Assembly (NCBI GenBank): GCA_028869175.1 | Contig: JAGWTB010000017.1 | Span: forward strand, 1-35,577 | Length of the DNA: 35,577 nt | Origin: Sphingomonadales bacterium | GTDB taxonomy: Bacteria; Pseudomonadota; Alphaproteobacteria; Sphingomonadales; Sphingomonadaceae | Direction: 5' to 3' | Shown: positions 16,865 to 24,389 of the stretch, piece after piece | Numbering within the stretch: the stretch's first letter is position 1 | Layout: the number at the start of each line of letters is the position of its first letter | Notes under the pieces: generated by a model | What the model saw: only the letters and a program-made list of their open reading frames with translations | The model's database searches: none | What the model was told of the DNA's origin: nothing | Translations under genes and position numbers: made by a program

Positions 16865-16885
16865 GATTCATCTCAAATGAATCTT
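16863..16885 (+). promoter_or_regulatory. NsrR-type operator overlapping an FNR-type box
   Basis: Two 11-bp half-sites flank one central base: TTGATTCATCT, C, AAATGAATCTT. Read on the other strand, the second half is AAGATTCATTT, one mismatch from the enterobacterial NsrR half-site AAGATGCATTT, with the same 11-1-11 spacing. The left part, TTGATTCATCTCAA, also matches the FNR/CRP-type TTGAT-N4-ATCAA at 9 of 10 bases. It lies 55-77 bp before the hcp start, suitable for control by NO and oxygen level. Confidence 0.72.
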
Positions 16886-16939
16886 TTGGTGACCCGATAA
16901 GTGGAATGGGAAAATCAGCTTATCGAGAGGACACGTCCC

Positions 16940-18580
16940 ATGTATTGCGTACAGTGCGAACAATCGAACAAGGGCGGCTGCGCCGTCAAGGTCGGCTCCT
17001 GCGGCAAGACCGAATCGGTCGCCAACAAGCAGGACGTGCTGCTGCGCGTGATGCTGGGCGTTTCGGTTTACGCCCACCGCGCCGCGCTGAAGGGCGCGCG
17101 CGATGCCGAGGTCGATGCCTTCACCCCGCACGCCTGGTTCACCACGCTGACCAACGTCAATTTCGACCGATCACGCTTCACCGCCTTGATCCACCGCGCG
17201 CTGGAGATGCGGTCCAAGGCCCATGCCCTGGCCGAGCGCGCCGGGGCCGACCTGGCCGACCTGCCCGAACCGGCAACCTGGAACCCCGGCATCACCGCCG
17301 ATGAATTCGCCGCCGCCGCGCCCTTCGCCGCGATCCAGCGCTTCATGGACCGCGATGGGCCTTCGGTGACCGGGCTGCGCAACCTGGTGCTTTATGGCCT
17401 CAAAGGCACCGCCGCCTACAGCGAACATGCCCGCGTACTGGGCACCGAAGAAGCGGCGGTCAGCGCGGAATTTCACCGCATCAGCGCGTTCCTGGCGACC
17501 GACCCGACCGACATCGACGCGCTGGTGGCCGAATCGCTGGCAGTGGGCGCGCTCAACCTCAAGGTCATGGAAATGCTCGATGCGGCCAACACCGGGCGCT
17601 TCGGCCATCCCGAAGTAACCCACGTGCGCATGTCGCCCAAGGCGGGCAAGGCGATCCTCGTCTCGGGCCACGATCTGGGTGACCTCAGTGCGCTGCTGCA
17701 CCAGACCGCGGGCAAGGGCATCAATGTCTATACCCACGGCGAACTGCTGCCGGCCAACACCTATCCCGCCCTCAAGCAGTACCCGCACCTTGCCGGCAAC
17801 TACGGCGGTGCCTGGCAGGACCAGCAGCGCGATTTCGATGCCTTCCCCGGCGCGATCGTCATGACTTCCAACTGCCTGATCAACCCCGAGATCAAGGGCT
17901 ATGCGGATCGCATCTTCACTGCCGGCCCGGTTGGCTGGCACGGCATACCCCATGTCAAACACGACGATTTCTCCGCCGTGATAGAATGCGCGCTGGCCCA
18001 GCCCGGCTTTGCCGCCGATGCACCGGAGGAAACCATCGTCGCCGGCTTCGCCCGCAACACCGTGATGGGCGTGGCCGACACCCTGCTGGACATGATCGGC
18101 AAAGGCGAGGTGAAGAACCTGTTCCTGATCGGCGGCTGCGACGGTGCCCGACCGGGGCGCAACTACTTCCATGACCTGGCCATGGCGACGCCGAAGGACA
18201 GCCTTGTCCTGACGCTGGGCTGCGGCAAGTTCCGCTTCAATCGTGAGGACATGGGCAACATCAACGGCGTGCCGCGCGTGCTCGATGTCGGCCAGTGCAA
18301 CGATGCCTATTCGGCGATCCAGATCGCCGTCGCCGTGGCTGGCGCGCTGGGTGTGGGGGTCAACGACCTGCCGCTGCACTACGCGATCAGCTGGTTCGAG
18401 CAGAAGGCGACTGCCGTACTGCTGTCCATGCTGCACCTGGGCCTGCGCCGCATCCACCTTGGCCCGACGCTGCCACAATTCCTCACCCCCGAAGTGCTGG
18501 GCGTGCTGGTCGACAAGTTCGATATCCGCCCCACCGGCGACGTGCAGGAAGACCTGGCAAGGATGCTGCAGGCGGCCTGA
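16940..18580 (+). CDS. hcp: Hybrid-cluster protein (hydroxylamine reductase / NO-stress protein)
   Basis: This 546-residue cytoplasmic protein reduces NO or hydroxylamine and takes part in nitrosative-stress defence and S-nitrosylation. All hybrid-cluster ligands are visible: His244, Glu268, Cys312, Cys400, Cys428, Cys453, Glu487 and Lys489 (SGHDLGDL, YTHGELL, TSNCLIN, GGCDGA, TLGCGKFRFN, VGQCNDAYS, SWFEQKA). The N-terminal cluster cysteines are 3, 6, 14 and 21, a C-x2-C-x7-C-x6-C spacing. The ATG at 16940 follows GAGAGG. It is divergent from the nsrR-like gene with an operator between. No hcr reductase gene follows. An inverted repeat CGATAAG/CTTATCG (16895-16925) lies in the leader. Confidence 0.96.
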   Translation: MYCVQCEQSNKGGCAVKVGSCGKTESVANKQDVLLRVMLGVSVYAHRAALKGARDAEVDAFTPHAWFTTLTNVNFDRSRFTALIHRALEMRSKAHALAERAGADLADLPEPATWNPGITADEFAAAAPFAAIQRFMDRDGPSVTGLRNLVLYGLKGTAAYSEHARVLGTEEAAVSAEFHRISAFLATDPTDIDALVAESLAVGALNLKVMEMLDAANTGRFGHPEVTHVRMSPKAGKAILVSGHDLGDLSALLHQTAGKGINVYTHGELLPANTYPALKQYPHLAGNYGGAWQDQQRDFDAFPGAIVMTSNCLINPEIKGYADRIFTAGPVGWHGIPHVKHDDFSAVIECALAQPGFAADAPEETIVAGFARNTVMGVADTLLDMIGKGEVKNLFLIGGCDGARPGRNYFHDLAMATPKDSLVLTLGCGKFRFNREDMGNINGVPRVLDVGQCNDAYSAIQIAVAVAGALGVGVNDLPLHYAISWFEQKATAVLLSMLHLGLRRIHLGPTLPQFLTPEVLGVLVDKFDIRPTGDVQEDLARMLQAA

Positions 18581-18595
18581 CCGGCCTGGTACTCC

Positions 18596-18629
18596 GCTGC
18601 TGCGCTGCATTCATCGGCAGCGCAGCAGC
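18596..18629 (+). terminator. Hairpin downstream of hcp
   Basis: A perfect 13-bp stem, GCTGCTGCGCTGC/GCAGCGCAGCAGC, with the loop ATTCATCG, starts 15 bp after the hcp stop. No T-run follows (AGGCAGGCTTA), so it may act as an imperfect or Rho-assisted terminator, or protect the mRNA 3' end. Confidence 0.65.
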
Positions 18630-18844
18630 AGGCAGGCTTACCCTGGGGCATGGTAACGTCGTGGCGCCGTATCGTGGGGGCGGAAAGTGGCCCGGCTTGA
18701 CCCCGATCATGGCCTTGACGCTTGCCGCGCCCAGCATGTTCCCAGCGCACCGGGCGAGTCGTTTTCCATTCTTTCCCCGGACCTTGGCGCAAGCCCGGCG
18801 GCGGGCACAGCCGCATGCCTCGGATAGAGAACACGGAGGATGAC

Positions 18845-19153
18845 ATGGCCAAAATCGTTCAGACTGTCGTTGCCAAGCTCAACAACAACCACGATCATAC
18901 GGCAGCGCTCGAAGCCACCCGCAAGCTCAAGGCGGCACTGGCCGAACACGGCATCGGGGTGAACGCCCACCTGTCGATCGAAGCCGGCCCGGCCTCGGGT
19001 TACGTGACGACCAGCTTTACCTTCCCCTCGGCGGTCAAGTGGGCCGAACTGGTCGACAGCGAAAAGGATACGCTGCAGAAGATGCGTTCGATCATGGTCG
19101 AACACAGCGGCGAGATCATCAGTTCCTCGCTGCTGCAGGAAATCGATCTCTGA
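18845..19153 (+). CDS. Small protein of unknown function
   Basis: This 102-residue soluble protein (MAKIVQTVVAKLNNNHDHTA...) alternates strands and helices in a pattern like a ferredoxin-like dimeric alpha/beta barrel: VQTVVAKL, helix EATRKLKAALAEHG, VNAHLSIE, GYVTTSFTF, helix WAELVDSEKDTLQKMRSIM, SSSLLQEI. It has no signal or cysteine. I do not recognise a named family; a stress-response antibiotic-biosynthesis-monooxygenase-like fold is possible. The ATG has ACGGAGGATGAC, a strong ribosome site. It stands alone between the hcp terminator and the manD gene, which converges on it. The 264-bp gap before it holds only the hcp hairpin as far as I can see. Confidence 0.78.
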   Translation: MAKIVQTVVAKLNNNHDHTAALEATRKLKAALAEHGIGVNAHLSIEAGPASGYVTTSFTFPSAVKWAELVDSEKDTLQKMRSIMVEHSGEIISSSLLQEIDL

Positions 19154-19159
19154 AGGCGA

Positions 19160-19187
19160 GGCGATCCGGCTCGCGGGCCGGATCGCC
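19160..19187. terminator. Bidirectional hairpin between convergent genes
   Basis: A perfect 11-bp stem, GGCGATCCGGC/GCCGGATCGCC, with a 6-nt loop lies in the 51-bp gap between the small protein gene and the convergent manD gene. It can fold in both transcripts. There is no clear T-run on either side. Confidence 0.6.
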
Positions 19188-19204
19188 GCACTCGCCGGGC
19201 GGCG

Positions 19205-20413
19205 CTACCAGCTCCACATGGTGCCATCTTCCAGTCGCGCGACCGGGAGATAGGCGGGTTTGTAGGGGTATCCGGCGGCCAGCTTCTCGTCGATGTCGAC
19301 GCCGTGGCCCGGGCTCTCGCCGACGAACAGTTCGCCCTTTTCGAAATGATAGTCGTGCGGGAACACCGCGTCGGTTTCCTCGCTGTGGCGCATGTATTCC
19401 TGGATGCCGAAGTTGGGCACCCAGGTATCGAAATGCAGCGCGCAGCCCATGGTCACCGGCGAGAGATCGGTGGCGCCGTGGCAGCCGGTGCGGATCTGGT
19501 ACATGGCCGCCAGATCGGCGATCCGCCGCAAGTGAGTGATGCCGCCCGCGCCGACCACGGTGCAGCGGATATAGTCGATCAGCTGGTTCTGGATCAGGTC
19601 CTTGGCGTCCCACACCGTGTTGAAGATTTCGCCCACTGCCAGCGGCGTGGTGGTGTGGTGGCGCACCAGCTTGAACGCTTCCTGGTTCTCCGCCGGGGTG
19701 CAATCCTCGAACCAGAACAGCTGGTATGGCTCCAGCATCTTGCCCAGGTTGGCGGCTTCCTGCGGGGTGTAGCGGTGGTGCCCGTCGTGCAGCAGGTGAT
19801 GGTCGAAGCCGTAGGTCTCGCGCAGCTTCTCGAACAGCTTGGGCACGTAGTTGAGCGCCTTGCGCGTATCCCAGCCGGTGACCGAGGGCAGCGCGGCATC
19901 CGCCGGTTCATAATAGAGCTTGCCGCGCCCGACCCCATAGGCGTCCTTGATCCCCGGCACCCCGGTCTGGGCGCGGATCGCCTTGTAGCCCATGTCGATA
20001 TAGTGACCGACGGCATCGACCGTCTCGGCAATGTCGCTGCCGTTAGCGTGGCCATAGACCATGATCCCGTCGCGGCTGCGCCCGCCGAGCAGCTGGTAAA
20101 GCGGCATCCCGGCCATCTTCGCCTTGATGTCCCACAAGGCCATGTCCACCGCCGCGATTGCCCGCATCGTCACCGGCCCGCGCCGCCAGTAGGCACCCTT
20201 GTAAAGGTATTGCCACAGATCCTCGATCCGGCGGGGGTCCATGCCGATCAGGCAGGGAACCACGTGCTCCTCAAGATAGGCCACCACCGACAGCTCACGC
20301 CCGTTCAGCGTACCGTCGCCGATGCCATAGACGCCCTGATCGGTCTCGATCTTCAGCGTGACGAAGTTGCGCCCCGGGCAAGTGACGATGACGCGGGCGG
20401 CGGTGATCTTCAT
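19205..20413 (-). CDS. manD: D-mannonate dehydratase (enolase superfamily)
   Basis: This 402-residue enzyme of the mandelate racemase/enolase superfamily converts D-mannonate to 2-keto-3-deoxygluconate, a step in uronate catabolism that feeds the Entner-Doudoroff pathway. Length and active site match the ManD of N. aromaticivorans residue by residue: Arg147, Tyr159, Asp210, His212, Glu236 and Glu262 are all at the same numbers. The N-terminal capping domain ([10 protein letters not shown]...) and the TIM barrel are complete. The ATG at 20411-20413 follows a GGAA-type site. The gene stands alone; no kdgK, uxuA or transporter is next to it. Two palindromes lie upstream and are candidates for a GntR-family operator. 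Confidence 0.96.
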   Translation of the reverse strand: MKITAARVIVTCPGRNFVTLKIETDQGVYGIGDGTLNGRELSVVAYLEEHVVPCLIGMDPRRIEDLWQYLYKGAYWRRGPVTMRAIAAVDMALWDIKAKMAGMPLYQLLGGRSRDGIMVYGHANGSDIAETVDAVGHYIDMGYKAIRAQTGVPGIKDAYGVGRGKLYYEPADAALPSVTGWDTRKALNYVPKLFEKLRETYGFDHHLLHDGHHRYTPQEAANLGKMLEPYQLFWFEDCTPAENQEAFKLVRHHTTTPLAVGEIFNTVWDAKDLIQNQLIDYIRCTVVGAGGITHLRRIADLAAMYQIRTGCHGATDLSPVTMGCALHFDTWVPNFGIQEYMRHSEETDAVFPHDYHFEKGELFVGESPGHGVDIDEKLAAGYPYKPAYLPVARLEDGTMWSW

Positions 20414-20454
20414 GGGATTCCCTGTTCCTGCAACCAATGGCGCGATGCGCGCAC

Positions 20455-20472
20455 TGGATTGGCCAGAATCCA
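20455..20472 (-). promoter_or_regulatory. Palindrome TGGATT-N6-AATCCA upstream of manD
   Basis: TGGATTGGCCAGAATCCA has perfect 6-bp arms, 42 bp from the manD start. A second palindrome lies 15 bp further upstream. The spacing places the pair where a repressor would block the promoter. The regulator is unknown. Confidence 0.5.
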
Positions 20473-20487
20473 CCCAGCCGTCAAGGG

Positions 20488-20502
20488 ATTGGTAAGGCCA
20501 AT
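20488..20502 (-). promoter_or_regulatory. Palindrome ATTGG-N5-CCAAT upstream of manD
   Basis: ATTGGTAAGGCCAAT has perfect 5-bp arms around 5 bases. The TTGG/CCAA arms resemble operators of FadR-subfamily GntR regulators such as UxuR and ExuR (core ATTGGTATACCAAT), which control uronate genes. The spacer is one base longer than in the UxuR core. Control of manD by a uronate-responsive repressor is an inference. Confidence 0.5.
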
Positions 20503-20528
20503 GTTGCGGATGGTGCCGGCGATGCCGA

Positions 20529-20558
20529 GTCATTGCGGGCGCAGCGAAGCAATGCAGC
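20529..20558. repeat. Short dispersed-type repeat (CATTGC...GCAATG)
   Basis: The stretch GTCATTGCGGGCGCAGCGAA followed by GCAATGCAGC folds with arms CATTGC and GCAATG. From memory it resembles the widespread TCATTGCGAGCGCAGCGAAGC repeat of many bacterial genomes. Only one copy is seen here, between manD and ribE. Confidence 0.5.
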
Positions 20559-20595
20559 ACTATTCCGTCTTTGGAGTCCGGATGGCTCTCGGGAC

Positions 20596-21213
20596 TTAAC
20601 CCCGCAGCGCCTGCATCCGCTGGAGGTACCGCGCCAGCACGTCGATCTCCAGGTTCACCTTGCTGCCCGCTTCGAGCGCGCCGAGCGTGGTAACTTCGCC
20701 GGTATGCGGGATCAGGTTGAGCGCAAAATGGCAGGTGCCATCGGGCTGGTCGGCCACTTCGTTCACCGTCAGCGACACGCCATCGACCGTGATCGAGCCT
20801 TTGGCCGCAAGGCAGGGCGCGAGTTCGCGCGAGACCGCGATGCCCACGCGGCGGGAATCGCCAGTCGGACACACGCCGAGTACCTCACCCACGCCATCGA
20901 CGTGACCGGTCACGATGTGGCCGCCCAGTTCGTCCCCCAGCCGCAAGGCCGGCTCGAGGTTGAGCTTGCCGCCGACCGTCCAGCGCCCCGGCACGGTACG
21001 CGCCACTGTCTCGCCCGAAATGTCCACCGCGAACCAGGCATCTCCGGCCACGCCGCCCTTGTCCACCACCGTCAGGCAGGTGCCCGAGCAGGCAATCGAC
21101 GCGCCGATGGCAATGCCCGCCGGGTCCCACGGGCAGGAAATGACGGCCCGCAGGTCTCCGCCCCCCTGCGTTTCGCGAATGGTGCCGATAGCGGTGACAA
21201 TGCCGGTGAACAT
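20596..21213 (-). CDS. ribE: Riboflavin synthase alpha chain
   Basis: This 205-residue enzyme dismutates 6,7-dimethyl-8-ribityllumazine to riboflavin. The two lumazine-binding repeats are visible: [10 protein letters not shown] with [14 protein letters not shown] (N-terminal half), then [15 protein letters not shown] with [16 protein letters not shown] (C-terminal half). Each has the S/T-x-CLTV or GVSLTV signature. It ends in a helix, [13 protein letters not shown], used in trimerisation. Its ATG overlaps the ribD stop by one base (TGATG), so it is translationally coupled. Lumazine synthase and ribBA are not in the window. Confidence 0.97.
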   Translation of the reverse strand: MFTGIVTAIGTIRETQGGGDLRAVISCPWDPAGIAIGASIACSGTCLTVVDKGGVAGDAWFAVDISGETVARTVPGRWTVGGKLNLEPALRLGDELGGHIVTGHVDGVGEVLGVCPTGDSRRVGIAVSRELAPCLAAKGSITVDGVSLTVNEVADQPDGTCHFALNLIPHTGEVTTLGALEAGSKVNLEIDVLARYLQRMQALRG

Positions 21214-22181
21214 CAGGATGCCTCGTAGATTTCGAGCGTGTCGGTACCAAGCTGGCGGCGATCCGCAAGCTGCCATCTGCCATGCGCCTCGGCCAGCGAA
21301 CCCAGGCCGATGTCACCGACGCCCGGCAAACCGCCGCCGATCAGGATCGGAGCGCGGTAGAGCAGCAGGCGATCAACCAGTCCGGCCTTGAGGAATGACG
21401 CTGCCGCGCCCGCGCCGCCTTCGACGAACAGGTACTGCACGTCGGCCATGGTCGAGATGGCCTCGGGCGCGGCGAGCGCGCGCCAGCCATCGGGTGCCGC
21501 GCCGCGCGTCAGAACCCAGCGTTCAGGACTGCGATCCTCCAGCCCCGGCAGCCGCACGTCGAGCCGGGGCGCATCGGCGCGCAGGGTGCCGCCGCCGACG
21601 ATGATCACCTCGGCCTTCGCCCGTTCGGCATGGCAATGTGCCCGGGCAGCCTCGCCAGTGATCCAGCGGCTCTCGCCCGAAGCCGCGGCAATGCAGCCGT
21701 CAAGCGACAGCGCGAGCTTGAGCGTAACCTGCGGGCGGCCCCGGCGGCGCAGTGATAGATAGCCGCCCAGGCTTGCCTCAGCGGCAGGGGAGGCCTGCAG
21801 CTCCGCCGCAATCCCGGCGGCACGGATGCGCGCCAGACCGCTGCCAGCAGTGCGCGGGTCCGGATCCGTGCAGCCCGCGACTACTCGCGCGAGGCCAGCT
21901 TCGACCACCAGATCGGCGCAGGCCGGGCCGCGCGCACTGGCATGGGCACAGGGTTCCAGCGTGACATAGAGCGTGGCCCCGCACGCTGCGGTGCCGGCCT
22001 GCGCCAGTGCCTCCGCCTCGGCATGGGGGCGGCCACCGGGCCGGGTCCAGCCGCGACCAAGCACCACGCCCTGCTTGACGATGATCGCGCCGACGGCGGG
22101 ATTGGGGCGGCTGAGCGGGCGTCCGCGCGCAGCCAGACTGGCCGCCGCCGCCAGCCAGCAGGCGTCCTCAGTTGCCGCCAC
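21213..22181 (-). CDS. ribD: Bifunctional riboflavin deaminase/reductase RibD
   Basis: This 322-residue enzyme does two early steps of riboflavin synthesis. The N-terminal deaminase has zinc ligands in HAEAEAL (His53, Glu55 as acid/base) and EPCAHASARGPAC (Cys78, Cys88). The usual motif is PCSHHGRTPPC, so the spacing is one residue longer here and the sequence is divergent. The reductase domain starts near RPQVTLKLALSLDG and has IVGGGTLRADAPRL. It is shorter than the usual 360 residues. I take the GTG at 22181 (AAAGG upstream); it overlaps the previous gene by 14 bp. It is coupled to ribE downstream. Confidence 0.92.
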   Translation of the reverse strand: MAATEDACWLAAAASLAARGRPLSRPNPAVGAIIVKQGVVLGRGWTRPGGRPHAEAEALAQAGTAACGATLYVTLEPCAHASARGPACADLVVEAGLARVVAGCTDPDPRTAGSGLARIRAAGIAAELQASPAAEASLGGYLSLRRRGRPQVTLKLALSLDGCIAAASGESRWITGEAARAHCHAERAKAEVIIVGGGTLRADAPRLDVRLPGLEDRSPERWVLTRGAAPDGWRALAAPEAISTMADVQYLFVEGGAGAAASFLKAGLVDRLLLYRAPILIGGGLPGVGDIGLGSLAEAHGRWQLADRRQLGTDTLEIYEAS

Positions 22182-22662
22182 CTTGCGCCTTTTCCACTTG
22201 CGCAGGTGCAGCGGGTTGCGGTGCGCCGGGCGCATCGCCAGCCGCCTTGCCTGCTGCCGCCTGGGCTGCGCGATCAGCAGCAGCCTGCTTTTCGATGGCA
22301 TCGACATCGATGCCGGTGGCGCGGCCGAGCGATTTGTACATCTGCCGCACGTCTTCGTCGCGCTTGGCCTGTTCGGCGGCAAGCCGTTCCTTGTAACGCT
22401 GGTTGGCCAGGTTGCTGGCCTTGATTTCCGCATCGCTGCGGTCGATCGGCCATGAATTGATATAGGTCACCTCGGGCGGGCGCGGCAGGCCGCGGCCTTC
22501 CTCGTGCGCCATGACCGAGAATATGCCCACGGTCATGGCCGCCGCCGCAACTGCAAAGCGCCAGCGATTGCGCCCGGCCTGCTGATAGACCGTGACGAGA
22601 TCGGCAATCGCGCCGCGCGGATTGACCTGTCGCCAGAAGCTGGTGGGGCGGATGAGAGCCAT
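22168..22662 (-). CDS. Single-pass membrane protein of unknown function, rib operon
   Basis: This 164-residue protein has a short N-terminal cytoplasmic part (ALIRPTSFWRQVNPRGAIADLVTVYQQ), one membrane helix (FAVAAAAMTVGIFSVMA, about 55-71) and a long charged, probably periplasmic helix (SDAEIKASNLANQRYKERLA) that may form a coiled coil, with an Ala/Pro/Gln-rich tail. The ATG at 22662 is preferred over a TTG at 22716 because it avoids overlap with the upstream gene. It overlaps ribD by 14 bp, which suggests co-translation. I do not recognise the family; a membrane scaffold role is speculative. Confidence 0.8.
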   Translation of the reverse strand: MALIRPTSFWRQVNPRGAIADLVTVYQQAGRNRWRFAVAAAAMTVGIFSVMAHEEGRGLPRPPEVTYINSWPIDRSDAEIKASNLANQRYKERLAAEQAKRDEDVRQMYKSLGRATGIDVDAIEKQAAADRAAQAAAGKAAGDAPGAPQPAAPAQVEKAQGGGN

Positions 22663-22702
22663 GAACCCCAGATAGGCGCGTTGCCGGACTTGCGCCAGCC
22701 CG

Positions 22703-23212
22703 TCAGTTGTAATCAACGCTGATCGGGATTCGTCCGCGCAGGTTGCCGCCCATGTTGCCGCGCATCCTGAGCCGGCCGCCGAAGGAAAATTCGAGGCTGC
22801 CGGTAGCGTCGAGCATCGGCCAGGCGGGCAGGTCGGTGGTCAGGTCGGTCAGTTCCGCCGTTCCGCCCTGGCTGGTGCTCATGCTGACGCTGGCGGGCAT
22901 TTCCACGCGGACCCGGCGGTTCGGCTCGCCGGTGATGCGGCCATGGCCCTGCACGGTCACCCCGCCCAGTTCGACCATGCCGCCTTCGACGCGCCGGCTG
23001 CCAGTCTGCGGATCGATCGAGGCACTGCCTTCGCCCTGCCCGGTCAGAGCCATGCGGCTGAAGGTCAAGTCGCTGGTGATCTCGATCGATAGTGGCCGCG
23101 CGCCGGCTTCACCCGGCCCCGAGCCGAAGCACAGGGCGCAGTCCTGCGCAGCCCCCGGAGCGGGGCAGGCCAGCAGCATAAGCGCCAGCAGAAGGGGGGC
23201 AGGCCGCACCAT
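22703..23212 (-). CDS. DUF4402 family exported protein
   Basis: This 169-residue protein has a signal peptide (MVRPAPLLLALMLLACPAPG, cut after GAA) and a beta-rich mature part with repeated short strands and Gly turns (SRMALTGQGEGSASIDPQTG, VTVQGHGRITGEPNRRVRVEMPASVSM, GSLEFSFGGRLRMRGNMGG, RGRIPISVDYN). This is the DUF4402 pattern, a domain of surface or periplasmic proteins seen near pilus or adhesin genes in some bacteria. Two cysteines at the mature N-terminus (DCALC) could form a disulphide. A CtrA-like box lies 25-39 bp upstream of its ATG. It is the first gene of the likely operon leading to ribDE. Confidence 0.78.
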   Translation of the reverse strand: MVRPAPLLLALMLLACPAPGAAQDCALCFGSGPGEAGARPLSIEITSDLTFSRMALTGQGEGSASIDPQTGSRRVEGGMVELGGVTVQGHGRITGEPNRRVRVEMPASVSMSTSQGGTAELTDLTTDLPAWPMLDATGSLEFSFGGRLRMRGNMGGNLRGRIPISVDYN

Positions 23213-23311
23213 GGCGCGATCTTCGTCGCTGCATGGTTAAGGAAGCGTTACGGGTATGTCCGTAGAGGCCTGATACCGGACTTGCGGAGCGATAGTTCCC
23301 GCGCCCGCCGA

Positions 23312-23620
23312 TCAGCGCTTGCGCACGAATTCCGCGCGCAGCACCAATCCCTTGATGCCGGGATAACGGCAATCGATTTCCTGCGGATCGCCGGTCAGCC
23401 GAATCGACTTGATCAGGGTGCCCTGCTTGAGCGTCTGGCCCGCGCCCTTGACCTCCAGATCCTTGATCAGCGTCACCTGATCGCCATCGGCCAGCAGGTT
23501 GCCCACGGCGTCGCGCACTTCCACCGCGCCTTCCGCCGCGCGCTTGGCGGCGAGTTCGGACGCGGGCAGCCATTCGCCGCTGTCTTCGTCGTAGACATAG
23601 TCTTCTTCGTCGCCGGCCAT
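23312..23620 (-). CDS. PhnA/YjdM-like protein lacking the zinc ribbon
   Basis: This 102-residue protein matches the C-terminal domain of PhnA (YjdM): VEVRDAVGNLLADGDQVTLIKDLEVKG, TLKQGTLIKSIRLTGDPQEIDCRYPGIKGLVLRAEFVRK. In E. coli and others this domain follows a zinc ribbon with two CxxC pairs. Here the N-terminal 25 residues are acidic (GDEEDYVYDEDSGEWLPA) without cysteines, so the ribbon is degenerate or replaced. The ATG at 23620 has AGGAGA 7 nt upstream. Its function is uncertain in all species; a phosphonoacetate hydrolase activity has been reported for other proteins called PhnA and should not be assumed here. Confidence 0.82.
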   Translation of the reverse strand: MAGDEEDYVYDEDSGEWLPASELAAKRAAEGAVEVRDAVGNLLADGDQVTLIKDLEVKGAGQTLKQGTLIKSIRLTGDPQEIDCRYPGIKGLVLRAEFVRKR

Positions 23621-23726
23621 CTTGTATCTCCTGTATCGCTGCGGCCATGGCAGGCGCACGAAGGTTTGACCAGAGCCGGCGCTGCGTGGCATTCTGCAAT
23701 GCTCGCCTGGTCAGAGGAAACCCCGC

Positions 23727-24263
23727 ATGATCCGCAACCCCGGGATCGCGAGTCTGGCGCTGCTTGCCACCGCGCTTGGCACTGCCGTGCCAACCCAAGC
23801 GGCACCGCCGTTGCCAGCCGCCGCCGTGCCACCGATCATCGCTGCCATGTGCAATGCCGCCCCGGGCCCGCAGGGCAGTGGGCTGGAGGCCTTGCAGGTG
23901 CTCGCCAAGTTCGATTTCGCGGGGGCGGTGACGACCAGTTATGTCTGTATGGCGGGGCCCGTCACTCCGCGGCTAAACCTGAGCGCCGGGGTCACCCTGC
24001 TTGACGGAGCCGGTGCGGCGATGGGGGCTGGCGCGGGGGCGCCGACCTGCCTGGCGGCCAATGGCACGCAAGCGGCCCCGGCCTGCACCGCGCCGCGTTT
24101 CGTCCTGGTCGCCACCAATCGCCCGCACTGCCCAACGGGGCCGGCGAGTTGCCCGGCACGCGGCGAACGGCCTGCCCGGGCGCAGGTCAGCCTGGCCTGG
24201 CAGGACGCCCGGACGGGACCGGTGCGGCGGCTGACCTTCACTGTCCCCGTGCAGGCCATCTGA
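23727..24263 (+). CDS. Exported Cys-rich protein of unknown function
   Basis: This 178-residue protein has a signal peptide (IRNPGIASLALLATALGTAV, cut after TQA) and a mature Ala/Pro-rich, beta-type region with six cysteines (MCNAAPG, YVCMAG, TCLAAN, ACTAPRF, HCPTG, SCPARG), an even number that suggests three disulphides in the periplasm. It ends in VRRLTFTVPVQ. I do not recognise the family. The ATG has CAGAGGAAACC upstream. It is divergent from the PhnA-like gene. Confidence 0.75.
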   Translation: MIRNPGIASLALLATALGTAVPTQAAPPLPAAAVPPIIAAMCNAAPGPQGSGLEALQVLAKFDFAGAVTTSYVCMAGPVTPRLNLSAGVTLLDGAGAAMGAGAGAPTCLAANGTQAAPACTAPRFVLVATNRPHCPTGPASCPARGERPARAQVSLAWQDARTGPVRRLTFTVPVQAI

Positions 24264-24389
24264 TCGCTGCGAATCGCGGGTACATTTGCCCTGAGTCAAA
24301 GACATTTGCGGCATTCCCGGCTCCATTGTGCGGCAAGGCCGTCGGGACGTCTCCCGTCCGGCGGCAGGGTCTGCAACAGGAGGGAAACC

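Noticed and set aside
17171..18610. Long minus-strand open frame opposite hcp
   Set aside because: Hcp is complete with all cluster ligands; the antisense product is low-complexity Arg/Gly/Val.
20414..22181. FMN riboswitch before the riboflavin genes
   Set aside because: ribD starts inside the preceding gene, and no conserved RFN-type sequence is visible in the operon leader or in the gap before manD.
22662..22716. N-terminal extension of the rib-operon membrane protein from a TTG at 22716
   Set aside because: It would overlap the DUF4402 gene and uses a rare start; the ATG at 22662 gives a normal N-terminus.
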